A stretch of 64,000 nt of DNA from Fistularia commersonii (taxonomy: Eukaryota; Chordata; Actinopteri; Syngnathiformes; Fistulariidae). Shown here piece after piece: positions 38,910 through 50,879 of the stretch (position 1 is its first letter; each line of letters begins with the position of its first letter). The stretch is from contig JBBMNZ010000057.1 of NCBI GenBank assembly GCA_037954325.1, forward strand, positions 62,001-126,000, read 5' to 3'. A program made the translations under genes and the position numbers. A model generated the notes under the pieces. It had not been told where the DNA came from and made no database searches. It saw only the letters and a program-made list of their open reading frames with translations.

Positions 38910-41549
38910 CGCTGGTTTCTGCTGTTGAAATATGTTGTTTAGGACATGATTCAGCACAATATATGTCAAATTCAGTATAATCCCTTCATAGGTTCAAAAG
39001 ATATCGCCATTCGTTCAAAAAGTACTTATCTCACCGAGTTGAAGCGTTTTTGATTAGGAGTGGAAATAACTTTTGAATTTCATCACGCTGGTTTCTGCTG
39101 TTGAAATATGTTGTTTAGGACATGATTCTGCACAATATATGTCAAATTCAATGTAATCCCTTCATAGGTTCAAAAGATATCGCCATTCGTTCAAAAAGTA
39201 CTTATCTCACCGAGTTGAAGCGTTTTTGGATTCGGAGTGGAAACAATCAATGAATTTCATCAAGCTGGTTTCTGCTGTTGAAATATGTTTTTTAGGATAT
39301 GATTCTGCACAATATATGTCAAATTCAATGTAATCACATCACAGGTTCAAAAGATATAGCCATTCGTTCAAAAACTGCTTATCTTATCGGGTTGAAGCAT
39401 TTTTGATTAGGAGTGGAAATAACTAATGGATTTAATCAAGCTGGTTTCTGCTGTTGAAATATGTTGTTTAGGACATGATTCTGCACAACACATGTCAAAT
39501 TCAGTGTAATCCAGCGACAAGATCAAAAGATATAGCCATTCGTGCAAAAAGTGCTTATCTCACCGAGTTGAAGCAATTTTGATTAGGAGTGGCAATAACT
39601 AATGAATTTCATCAAGCTGGTTTCTGCTGTTGAAATATGTTGTTTAGGATATGATTCTGCACAATATATGTCAAAGTCAGTGTGATCCCTTCACATGTTC
39701 AAAAGATATAGCCATTCGATCAAAAAGTACTTATCTTACCGATTTGAAGCGTTTTTGATTAGGAGTGGAAATAACTAATGAATTTCATCAAGCTGGTTTC
39801 TGCTGTTGAAATATGTTGTTTAGGATATGATTCTGCACAATATATATCAAATTTAGTGTAATCACATCACAGGTTCAAAAGATATAGCCATTCGTTCAAA
39901 AACTGCTTATCTTACCGGGTTGAAGCGTTTTTGATTCGGAGTGGAAATAATTGATGAATTTCGTCAATCTGGTTTCTGCTGTTGAAATATGTTGTTTAGG
40001 AAGTGATTCTGCACAATATATATCAAATTTAGTGTAATCCAGACACAAGTTCAAAAGATATAGCCATTCGATCAAAAAGTGCTGATCTCACCGAGTTGAA
40101 GCGTTTATGATTCGCAGTGGAAATAACTAATGAAAGAATCAAGATGCTTTCTGCTGTCTATATATGTTGTTCAGGACATGATTCTGCACAATATATGTCA
40201 ACTTCAGTATAATCCCATCACAGGTTCAAAAGATATAGCCATTCGTTCAAAAAGTGCTTAACTGACCGAGTTGAGACGTTTCTGATTAGGAGTGGAAATA
40301 ACTAATGAATTTCATCAAGCTGGTTTCTGCTGTTGAAATATGTTGTTTAGGACATGATTCTGCACAATAAATGTCATTTTCAGTGCAATCCAGCTACAAG
40401 TTCAAAAGATATAGCTATTCGATCAAAAAGTGCTTATCTGACCGAGTTGAAGCGTTTTTGATTCGGAGTGGAAATAACTAATGAATTTCATCAAACTGGC
40501 TTCTGCTGTTGAAATATGTTTTTTAGGATATGATTCTGCACAATATATGTCAAATTTACTGTAATCATATCACAGGTTCAAAAGATAAAGCCATTCGTTC
40601 AAAAACTGCTTATCTTATCGGGTTGAAGCGTTTTTGATTAGGAGTGGAAATAACTAATGGATTTAATCCAGCTGTTTTCTGCTGTTGAAATATGTTGTTT
40701 AGGACAAGATTCTGCACAACACATGTCAAATTCAGTGTAATCCAGCGACAAGATCAAAAGATATAGCCATTCGTGCAAAAAGTGCTTATCTCACCGAGTT
40801 GAAGCAATTTTGATTAGGTGTGGAAATAACTAATGAATTTCATCAAGCTGGTTTCTGCTGTTGAAATATGTTGTTTAGGATATGATTCTGCACAATATAT
40901 GTCAAATTCAGTGTAATCCCTTCATAGGTTAAAAAGATATCGCCATTCGTTCAAAAAGTACTTATCTCACCGAGTTGAAGCGTTTTTGATTAGGATTGGA
41001 AATAACTTTTGAATTTCATCAAGCTGGTTTCTGCTGTTGAAATATGTTGTTTAGGACATGATTCTACACAATATATGTCAAATTCAGTGTAATCCCTTCA
41101 CAAGCTCAAAAGATATAGCCATTCCTTCAAAAAGTACTTATCTCACCAAGTTGAAGAGTTTTTGATTAGTATTGGAAATAACCAATGAATTTCATCAAGC
41201 TGGTTCCTGCTGTTGAAATATGTTGTTTAGGACAAGATTCTGCACAAAATATGTCAAATTCAGTATAATCCAGCGACAAGTTCAAAAGATATTGCCATTC
41301 AATAAAAAAGTGCTTATCTCACCGAGTTGAAACATTTTTGATTCAGAGTAGAAATAACTAATGAATTTCATCAAGCTGGTTTCTGCTGTTGGAATATGTT
41401 GTTTAGGACATGATTCTGCAGAAAATATTTAAAATTCAGTGTAATCCAGCGACAAGATCAAAAGATATAGCCATTCGTGCAAATAATTCTTATCTCACCG
41501 AGTTGAAGCATTTTTGTATAGGAGTGGAAATAACTATTGAATTTCATCA
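38910..41549. repeat. 15-monomer tandem duplication, unit 2 (2,640 bp)
   Basis: This is an almost exact copy of 36,270-38,909. The joint at about 38,909 fuses the end of one monomer type (TAACTATTGAATTTCATCA) to the CGCTGGTTTCTGC of the first monomer of the unit; unit 2 ends with the same TAACTATTGAATTTCATCA but continues AGCTGG into new sequence. With about three differences in 2,640 bp this is the youngest large duplication visible here, unless gene conversion has kept the two units alike. Confidence 0.95.
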
Positions 41550-43380
41550 AGCTGGTTTCTGCTGTTGAAATATGTTGTTTTGGATATGATTTTGCAGAAT
41601 ATATGTCAAATTCAGTGTGATCCCTTCACAGGTTCAAAGGATATCGCCATTCATTCAAAAAGTACTTATCTCACCAAGTTGAAGCGTTTTTGATTAGGAG
41701 CGGAAATAACTTTTGAATTTCATCACGCTGGTTTTTGCTGTGGAAATATGTTGTTTAGGACATGATTCTGCACAATATATGTCAAATATACTGTAATCAT
41801 ATCATAGGTTCAAAAGATAAAGCCATTCGTTCAAAAACTGCTTATCTTATCGGGTTGAAGCGTTTTTGATTAGGAGTGGAAATAACTAATGGATTTCATC
41901 AAGCTGGTTTCTGCTGTTGAAATATGTTGTTTAGGACATGATTCTGCACAATATATGTCAAATTCAGTGAAATCCCATTACAGGTTCAAAGGATATAGCC
42001 ATTCGTCCAAAAAGTACTTATGTCACCAAGTTTAAGAGTTTTTGAATAGTATTGGAAATAACCAATGAATTTCGTCAAGGTGGTTTCTGCTGTTGAAATA
42101 TGTTGTTAGGTCAAGATTCTGCACAAAATATGTCATATTCAGAGATACCCCATCAAAAGTCCAAAAGATATAGCCATTCGTTCAAAAATTGCTAAACTCA
42201 CCGAGTTGAGACGTTTTTGATTAGGAGTAGAAATAACTTTTGAATTTCATCACGCTGGTTTTTGCTGTGGAAATATGTTGTTTAGGACATGATTCTGAAC
42301 AATATATGTCAAATTCAGTGAAATCCCTTCATAGGTTAAAAAGATGTCGCCATTCGTTCAAAAAGTACTTATTTCACCGAGTTGAAGCGTTTTTGATTAG
42401 GAGTCGAAAAAACTTTTGAATTTCATCACGCTGGTTTCTGCTGTTGAAATATGTTGTTTAGGACATGATTCAGCACAATGTATGTCAAATTCAGTATAAT
42501 CCCTTCATAGGTTCAAAAGATATCGCCATTCGTTCAAAAAGTACTTATCTCACCGAGTTGAAGCCTTTTTGGATTCGGAGTGGAAATAGCTAATGAATTT
42601 CATCAAGCTGGTTTCTGCTGTTGAAATATTTTTTTAGGATATGATTCTGCACAATATATATCAAATTTAGTGTAATCCAGATACAAGTTCAAAAGATATA
42701 GCCATTCGATCAAAAAGTGCTTATGTCATCGAGTTGAAGCGTTTATGATTCGCAGTGGAAATAACTAATAAAAGAATCAAGATGCTTTCTGCTGTCTAAA
42801 TATGTTGTTCAGGACATGATTCTGCACAATATATGTCAAATTCAGAATAATCCCATCACAGGTTCAAAAGTTATAGCCATTCGATCAAAAAGTGCTTATC
42901 TCACCGAGTCTAATCGTTTTTGATTCGGAGTGGAAAAAACTAATGAATTTCATCAAGCTGGTTTCTGACTTTTAAATATGTTGTTTAGGACATGATTTTG
43001 CACAATATATGTCCCATTCAGTGAAATCCCATCAAAAGTTCAAAAGATATAGCCTTTTGTTCAAAAAGTGCTTATCTCACCAAATTCAAGCGTTTTTGAT
43101 TCGGAGTGGAAATAACCAGTGAATTTCATCAAGCTGGTTTCCGCTGTTGAAATAAGTTGTTTAGGACATGATTCTGCACAATATATGTCAAATTCAGTGT
43201 AATCCCAACACCAGTTCAAAAGATATAGCCATTCGTTCAAAAAAGGCTTATCTAACCGAGTTGAAGCGTTTTTGATTAGGAGTGGAAATAACTAATGAAT
43301 TTCATCAAGCTGGTTTCTGCTGTTGAAATATGTTGTTTCGGACATGATTTTGCACAATATTATATCAAATTTGGTGTAAT
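41550..43380. repeat. Transitional monomers, mixed subtypes
   Basis: About ten ordinary-length monomers of the same satellite. Subtypes known from the left zone (GTTGTTAGGTCAAGATTC near 42.10 kb; a GAAAGAATCAAGATGC relative near 42.77 kb with AATAAAAGAATC) mix with private variants such as GCTGTGGAAATATG (41.74 and 42.26 kb), TTTAAATATGTTG and CACCAAATTCAAGCG. No block from the left zone is followed for more than a few monomers. Confidence 0.8.
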
Positions 43381-43600
43381 CCAGACACAAGTTCAAAAGA
43401 TATAGCCCAAATTCTTTGTAATCCAGCGACAAGATCAAAATATATAGCCATTCGTGGTAAAAAGTGCTTATCTCACCGAGTTGAAGCAATTTTGATTAGG
43501 AGTGGCAATAACTAATGAATTTTATCAAGTAGATTTCTACTGTTGAAATTTGTTGTTTAGGACATGATTCTGCACAATATATAACTAATGAAAGAATCAA
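43381..43600. repeat. Broken monomers with out-of-register joints
   Basis: Two joints break the 176 bp register. At about 43,408 the sequence TATAGCC runs straight into CAAATTCTTTG, a step back of about 44 bases within the unit, so landmarks at 43,301 and 43,521 are 220 bp apart. At about 43,581 ACAATATAT runs straight into AACTAATGAAAGAATC, dropping about 104 bases, so the next landmark (43,593) is only 72 bp on. These are the clearest register breaks in the window and may mark deletions or failed-exchange repair. Confidence 0.85.
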
Positions 43601-44675
43601 GATGCTTTCTGTTGTCTATATATGTTGTTCAGGACATGATTCTGCACAATATATGTCAACTTCAGTATAATCCCATCACAGGTTCAAAAGATATAGCCAT
43701 TCCTTCAAAAAGTACTTAACTGACCGAGTTGAGACGTTTCTGATGAGGAGTGGAAATAACTAATGAATTTCATCAAGCTGGTTTCTGCTGTTGAAATATG
43801 TTGTTTAGGACATGATTCTGCACAATAAATGTCATTTTCAGTGCACTCCAGCTACAAGTTAAAATGATATAGCTATTCGATCAAAAAGAGCATATCTCAC
43901 CGAGTTGAAGCGTTTTTGGATTCGGAGTGGAAATAATCAATGAATTTCATCAAGCTGGTTTCTGCTGTTGAAATATGTTTTTTAGGATATGATTCTGCAC
44001 AAAATATGTCAAATTCAGTGTAATCACATCACAGGTTCAAAAGATATAGCCATTCGTTCAAAAACTGCTTATCTTATCAGGTTGAAGCGTTTTTGATTAG
44101 GAGTGGAAATAACTGATGGATTTAATCAAGCTGGTTTCTGCTGTTGAAATATGTTGTTTAGGACATGATTCTGCACAACACATGTCAAATTCTTTGTAAT
44201 CCAGCGACAAGATCAAAATATATAGCCATTCGTGCAAAAAGTGCTTATCTCACCGAGTTGAAGCGTTTATTATTCGCTGTGGAAATAACTAATGAAAGAA
44301 TCAAGATGCTTTCTGTTGTCTATATATGTTGTTCAGGACATGATTCTGCACAATATATGTCAACTTCAGTATAATCCCATCACAGGTTCAAAAGATATAG
44401 CCATTCCTTCAAAAAGTACTTAACTGACCGAGTTGAGACGTTTCTGATGAGGAGTGGAAATAACTAATGAATTTCATCAAGCTGGTTTCTGCTATTGAAA
44501 TATGTTGTTTAGGACATGATTCTGCACAATAAATGTCATTTTCAGTGCACTCCAGCTACAAGTTCAAAAGATATAGCTATTCGATCAAAAAGAGCTTATC
44601 TCACCGAGTTGAAGCGTTTTTGGATTCGGAGTGGAAATAATCAATGAATTTCATCAAGCTGGTTTCTGCTGTTGA
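43593..44675. repeat. Short duplication at four-monomer offset
   Basis: The run GATGCTTTCTGTTGTC at 43,601 recurs at 44,305 (offset 704 bp, four monomers) with the same following variants (TGATGAGGAGTGG, CAGTGCACTCCAGC). The match lasts a little over two monomers, from about 43,590-43,975 to 44,294-44,679. The TTGTC base change from the common CTGTC form appears in both, supporting duplication. The second member is followed by a CAACACATG monomer rather than by the first member's continuation. Confidence 0.78.
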
Positions 44676-44689
44676 AATATGTTGTTTAG

Positions 44690-45565
44690 GACATGATTCT
44701 GCACAACACATGTCAAATTCTTTTTAATCCAGCGACAAGATCAAAATATATAGCCATTCGTGCAAAAAGTGCTTATCTCACCGAGTTGAAGCAATTTTGA
44801 TTAGGAGTGGCAATAACTAATGAATTTTATCAAGTAGATTTCTACTGTTGAAATATGTTGTTTAGGACATGATTCTGCACAATATATGTCAAATTCAGTG
44901 TAATCCCTTCACAAGTTCAAAAGATATAGCCATTTTTTCAAAAAGTGCTTATTTCACCAAGTTAATGCGTTTTTGATTAGGAGTGGAAATAACTAATGAA
45001 TTTCATCAAGCTGGTTTCTGCTGTTGAAATATGTTGTTTGGGATATGATTCTGCACAATATATGTCAAAGTCAGTGTGATCCCATTACAGGTTCATAGGA
45101 TATAGCTATTCGTTCAAAAAGTACTTATCTCACCAAGTTGAAGCTTTTTTGATTAGGAGTAGAAATAACTTTTGAATTTCATCAAGCTGGTTTCTGCTGT
45201 TCAAATATGTTGTTTAGGACATGATTCTGCACAATATATGTCAAATTCAGTGAAATCCCATTACAGGTACAAAGGATATAGCCATTCGTCCAAAAAGTAC
45301 TTATGTCACCAAGTTTAAGAGTTTTTGATTAGTATTGGAAATAACCAATGAATTTCGTCAAGGTGGTTTCTGCTGTTGAAATATGTTGTTAGGTCAAGAT
45401 TCTGCACAAAATATGTCATATTCAGAGATATCCCATCAAAAGTCCAAAAGATACAGCCATTCGTTCAAAAAGTGCTAAACTCACCGAGTTGAGACGTTTC
45501 TGATTAGGAGTGGAAATAACTAATGAATTTCATCAAGCTGGTTTCTGCTGTTGAAATATGTTGTT
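44690..45565. repeat. 16-monomer-offset duplication, left member (~5 monomers)
   Basis: This stretch matches about 47,500-48,375 at an offset of about 2,812 bp. Shared unusual variants are TGAATTTTATCAAGTAG (44,821 and 47,633), GCCATTTTTTCAAAAAG, AAGTTAATGCG, TTTGGGATATGATTC, GCTGTTCAAATATG and GGTACAAAGG. After about 45,565 the left member continues with an ACATGATTC monomer and the right one with a GGGATATGATTC monomer. Confidence 0.85.
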
Positions 45566-47499
45566 TAGGACATGATTCTGCACAATATATTTCAAATTCT
45601 TGTGAGCCCATTACAGGTTGAAAGGATATAGCCATTCGTTCAAAACGTTCTTATGAGACCGAGTTGAAGCGTTTTTGATTAGGAGTGCAAATAGCTAATG
45701 AATTTCATCAAGCTGGTTCCTGCTGTTGAAATATGTTGTTTAGGACAAGATTCTGCACACAATATGTCAATTTCAGTATAATCCAGCGACAAGTTCAAAA
45801 GATATTGCCATTCGATCAAAAAGTGCTTATCTCACCGAGTTGAAGCATTTTTGATTCGGAGTAGAAATAACTAATGAATTTCATCAAGCTGGTTTCTGCT
45901 GTTGAAATATGTTGTTTAGGACATGATTCTGCAGAAAATATTTAAAATTCAGTGTAATCCAGCGACAATATCAAAAGATATAGCCATTCGTGCAAATAAT
46001 GCTTATCTCACCGAGTTGAAGCGTTTTTGTTTAGGAGTGGAAATAATTATTGAATTTCATCAAGCGCGTTTCTGCTGTTGAAATATGTTTTTTTGGATAT
46101 GATTTTGCACAATATATGTCAAATTCAGTGTGATCCCATTACAGGTTCAAAGGATATAGCCATTCTTTCAAAAAGTACTTATCTCACCGAGTTGAAGCGT
46201 TTTTGATTAGGAGTGGAAATAACTTTTGAATTTCATCAAGCTGGTTTTTGCTGTTGAAATATGTTGTTTAGGACATGATTCTGCACAATATATGTCAAAT
46301 TCAGTGTAATCCCTTTATAGGTTAAAAAGATATCGCCATTCGTTCAAAAAGTACTTATCTCATCGAGTTGAAGCGTTTTTGATTAGGAGTGGAAATAACT
46401 AATGAATTTCATCAAGCTGGTTTCTGCTCTTGAAATTTGTTTTTTAGGACATGATTCTGGACAACATATGTCAAATTCAGTGTAATCCCTTCACAAGTTC
46501 AAAAGATATAGCCATCTATTCAAAAAGGACTTATCTCACCGAGTTGAAGCGTTTTTGATTAGGAGTGGAAATAACTTTTGAATTTCATCAAGCTGGTTTC
46601 TGCTGTTGAAATATGTTGTTTAGGACATGATTCTACACAATATATGTCAAATTCAGTGAAATCCCATTACAGGTTCAAAGGATATAGCCATTCGTCCAAA
46701 AAGTACTTATGTCACCAAGTAAAAGAGTTTTTGATTAGTATTGGAAATAACAAATTAATTTCGTCAAGGTGGTTTCTGCTGTTGAAATATGTTGTTAGGT
46801 CAAGATTCTGCACAATATATGTCATATTCAGAGATATCCCATCAAAAGTCCAAAAGATATAGCCATCGTTCAAAAAGTGCTTAACTCACCGAGTTGAGAC
46901 GTTTCTGATTAGGAGTGGAAATAACTAATGAATTTCATCACGCTGGTTTCTGCTGTTGAAATATGTTGTTTAGGACATGATTTTGCACAATATATGTCAA
47001 CTTCAGTGTAATCCCTTCATAGGTTAAAAAGATATCGCCATTCGTTCAAAAAGTACTTATCTCACCGAGTTGAAGCGTTTTTGATTAGGAGTGGAAAAAA
47101 CTTTTGAATTTCATCACGCTGGTTTCTGCTGTTGAAAAATGTTGTTTAGGACATGATTCAGCACAATGTATGTCAAATTCAGTATAAACTCTTCATAGGT
47201 TCAAAATATATCGCCATTCGTTCAAAAAGTACTTATCTCACCGAGTTGAAGCATTTTTGATTAGGAGTGGAAATAACTTTTGAATTTCATCACGCTGGTT
47301 TCTGCTGTTGAAATATGTTTTTTAGGATATGATTCTGCACAATATATGTCAAATTCAGTGTAATCACATCACAGGTTCAAAAGATATAGCCATTCGTTCA
47401 AAAACTGCTTATCTTATCGGGTTGAAGCGTTTTTGATTAGGAGTGGAAATAACTGATGGATTTAATCAAGCTGGTTTCTGCTGTTGAAATATGTTGTTT
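45566..47499. repeat. Transitional monomers between the 16-monomer members
   Basis: About eleven monomers of regular length with no long block order. Variants include GCAGAAAATATTTAAAATTC (about 45.93 kb, shared with 38.78 and 41.42 kb), AAGCGCGTTTCTGC (46.06 kb) and TCTGGACAACATATG (46.46 kb). A one-base loss (AGCCATCGTTC) is seen near 46,865. No gene or foreign insert is visible. Confidence 0.8.
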
Positions 47500-48375
47500 A
47501 GGACATGATTCTGCACAACACATGTCAAATTCTTTGTAATCCAGCGACAAGATCAAAATATATAGCCATTCGTGCAAAAAGTGCTTATCTCACCGAGTTG
47601 AAGCAATTTTGATTAGGAGTGGCAATAACTAATGAATTTTATCAAGTAGATTTCTACTGTTGAAATATGTTGTTTAGGACATGATTCTGCACAATATATG
47701 TCAAATTCAGTGTAATCCCTTCACAAGTTCAAAAGATATAGCCATTTTTTCAAAAAGTGCTTATTTCACCAAGTTAATGCGTTTTTGATTAGGAGTGGAA
47801 ATAACTAATGAATTTCATCAAGCTGGTTTCTGCTGTTGAAATATGTTGTTTGGGATATGATTCTGCACAATATATGTCAAAGTCAGTGTGATCCCATTAC
47901 AGGTTCATAGGATATAGCTATTCGTTCAAAAAGTACTTATCTCACCAAGTTGAAGCTTTTTTGATTAGGAGTAGAAATAACTTTTGAATTTCATCAAGCT
48001 GGTTTCTGCTGTTCAAATATGTTGTTTAGGACATGATTCTGCACAATATATGTCAAATTCAGTGAAATCCCATTACAGGTACAAAGGATATAGCCATTCG
48101 TCCAAAAAGTACTTATGTCACCAAGTTTAAGAGTTTTTGATTAGTATTGGAAATAACCAATGAATTTCGTCAAGGTGGTTTCTGCTGTTGAAATATGTTG
48201 TTAGGTCAAGATTCTGCACAAAATATGTCATATTCAGAGATATCCCATCAAAAGTCCAAAAGATACAGCCATTCGTTCAAAAAGTGCTAAACTCACCGAG
48301 TTGAGACGTTTCTGATTAGGAGTGGAAATAACTAATGAATTTCATCAAGCTGGTTTCTGCTGTTGAAATATGTTG
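47500..48375. repeat. 16-monomer-offset duplication, right member
   Basis: This is the partner of 44,690-45,565, line by line nearly identical; one difference is TTCTTTTTAATCC in the left member versus TTCTTTGTAATCC here. Confidence 0.85.
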
Positions 48376-49740
48376 TTTGGGATATGATTCTGCACAATAT
48401 ATGTCAAAGTCAGTGTGATCCCTTCACATGTTCAAAAGATATAGCCATTCGTTCAAAAAGTACTTATCTTACCGATTTGAAGCGTTTTTGATTAGGAGTG
48501 GAAATAACTAATGAATTTCATCAAGCTGGTTTCTGCTGTTGAAATATGTTGTTTAGGATATGATTCTGCAAAATATATGTCAAAGTCAGTGTGATCCCAT
48601 TACAGGTTAATAGGATATAGCTATTCGTTCAAAAAGTACTTATCTCACCATGTTGAAGCGTTTTTGATTCGGAGTGGAAATAATTAATGAATTTCATCAA
48701 GCTGGTTTCTGCTGTTGAAATATGTTGTTTAGGACATGATTCTGCACAATATATGTCAAATTCAGTATAATCCCATCACAGGTTCAAAAGATATAGCCAT
48801 TCGTTCAAAAAGTACTTATCTCACCGAGTTGAAGCGTTTTTGATTAGGAGTGGAAATAACTAATGAATTTCATCAAGCTGGTTTCTGACTTTTAAATATG
48901 TAGTTTAGGACATAATTCTGCACAATATATGTCCCATTCAGTGAAATCCAATCAAAAGTTCAAAAGATATAGCTATTCGATCAAAAAGTGCTTATCTCAC
49001 CGAGTTGAAGCGTTTTTGATTCGAGTTGGAAATAACTTATGAATTTCATCAAACTGGTTTCTGCTGTTGAAATATGTTTTTTAGGATATGATTCTGCACA
49101 ATATATGTCAAATTTACTGTAATCATATCACAGGTTTAAAAAATAAAGCCATTCGTTCAAAAACTGCTTATCTTATTGGGTTGAAGCGTTTTTGATTAGG
49201 AGTGAAAATAACTAATGGATTTGATCCAGCTGGTTTCTGCTGTTGAAATATGTTGTTGAGGACAAGATTCTGCACAACACATGTCAAATTCAGTGTAATC
49301 CAGCGACAAGATCAAAAGATATAGCCATTTGTGCAAAAAGTGCTTATCTCACCGAGTTGAAGCAATTTTGATTAGGTGTGGAAATAACTAATGAATTTCA
49401 TCAAGCTGGTTTCTGCTGTTGAAATATGTTGTTTAGGATATGATTCTGCACAATATATGTCAAATTCAGTGTAATCCCTTCACAAGTTCAAAAGATATAG
49501 CCTTTCGTTCAAAAAGTGCTTATCTCACCAAGTTCAAGCGTTTTTGATTCGGAGTGGAAATAACCAGTGAATTTCATCAAGCTGGTTTCTGCTGTTGAAA
49601 TAAGTTGTTTAGGACATGATTTTGCACAATATATGTCAAATTCAGTGTAATCCCATCACAAGTTCAAAAGATATAGCCATGCATTCAAAAAGTGCTTATC
49701 TCACCGAGTTGAAGCGTTTTTGATTAAGAGAGGAAATAAC
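48376..49740. repeat. Last monomers of left-zone type
   Basis: About eight monomers. The order near 48.87-49.4 kb resembles 4.39-4.97 and 18.48-19.07 kb (TTTCTGACTTTTAAATATG, GATTCGAGTTGG, TTATTGGGTTGAAGCG, GCAATTTTGATTAGGTGTGG), but with more substitutions than between the big copies, so it is an older relative. The last left-type subtypes disappear just after this stretch, apart from a short return near 50.1-50.9 kb. Confidence 0.75.
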
Positions 49741-50879
49741 TATTAAATTTCACCAAGCCTGTTTCTGCTGTTGATAGATGTTGTATAGGACATGATTCAT
49801 CACAATAGATGTCAACTTCAGTGTAATCCAGCTATAAATTCAAAAGATATAGCCATAAGGTCAAAAAGTGCTTATCTCACTGAGTTGAAGCGTTTTTGAT
49901 TTTGAGTGGAAATGACTAATGAATTTCATCAAGCTGGTTTCTGCTGTTGAAATATGTTGTTTAGGACATGATTCTACACAATATATGTCAAATTCAGTGT
50001 AATCCCTTCACAAGTTCAAAAGATATAGCCATTCGTTCAAAAAATACTTATCTCACCGAGTTGAAGCATTTTTGATTAGGAGTGGAAATAACTTTTGAAT
50101 TTCATCAAGCAGGTTTCTGCTGTTAAAATATGTTGTTTAGGACATGATTCTACACAATATATGTCAAATTCAGTGAAATCCCATTACAGGTTCAAAGGAT
50201 TTAGCCATTCGTCCAAAAAGTACTTATGTCACCAAGTTGAAGAGTTTTTGATTAGTATTGGAAATAACCAATGAATTTCATCAAGCTGGTTCCTGCTGTT
50301 GAAATATGTTGTTTAGGACAAGATTCTGCACAAAATATGTCAAATTCAGTATAATCCAGCGACAAGTTCAAAAGATAGAGCCATTCGATCAAAAAGTGGT
50401 TATGTCATCGAGTTGAAGCGTTTATGATTCGCAGTGGAAATAACTAATGAAAGAATCAAGATGCTTTCTGCTGTCTAAATATGTTGTTCAGGACATGATT
50501 CTGCACAATATATGTCAACTTCAGTATAATCCCATCACAGGTTCAAAAGTTATAGCCATTCGATCAAAAAGGGCTTATCTCACCGAGTCTAATCGTTTTT
50601 GATTCGGAGTGGAAAAAACTAATGAATTTCATCAAGCTGGTTTCTGACTTTTAAATATGTGTTTTAGGACATGATTTTGCACAATATATGTCCCATTCAG
50701 TGAAATCCAATCAAAAGTTCAAAAGATATAGCCTTTCGTTCAAAAAGTGCTTATCTCACCAAGTTCAAGCGTTTTTGATTCGGAGTGGAAATAACCAGTG
50801 AATTTCATCAAGCTGGTTTCCGCTGTTGAAATAAGTTGTTTAGGACATGATTTTGCACAAAATATGTCAAATTCAGTGT

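Noticed and set aside
43292..43489. Minus-strand open frame of 65 codons
   Set aside because: It lies entirely within satellite monomers, over the register-breaking joint near 43.41 kb, which removed stop codons by shifting phase. There is no ribosome-binding or promoter context and no recognisable domain.
44165..44374. Plus-strand open frame of 69 codons
   Set aside because: It is built from two satellite monomers, and the equivalent frame in neighbouring monomers is closed by stops. It encodes a translation of the repeat, not a protein family.
46578..46862. Plus-strand open frame of 94 codons
   Set aside because: It is satellite sequence read through by chance loss of stops (for example CAAGTAAAAGAG in one phase). 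Its peptide repeats the translated monomer, and nothing supports coding.
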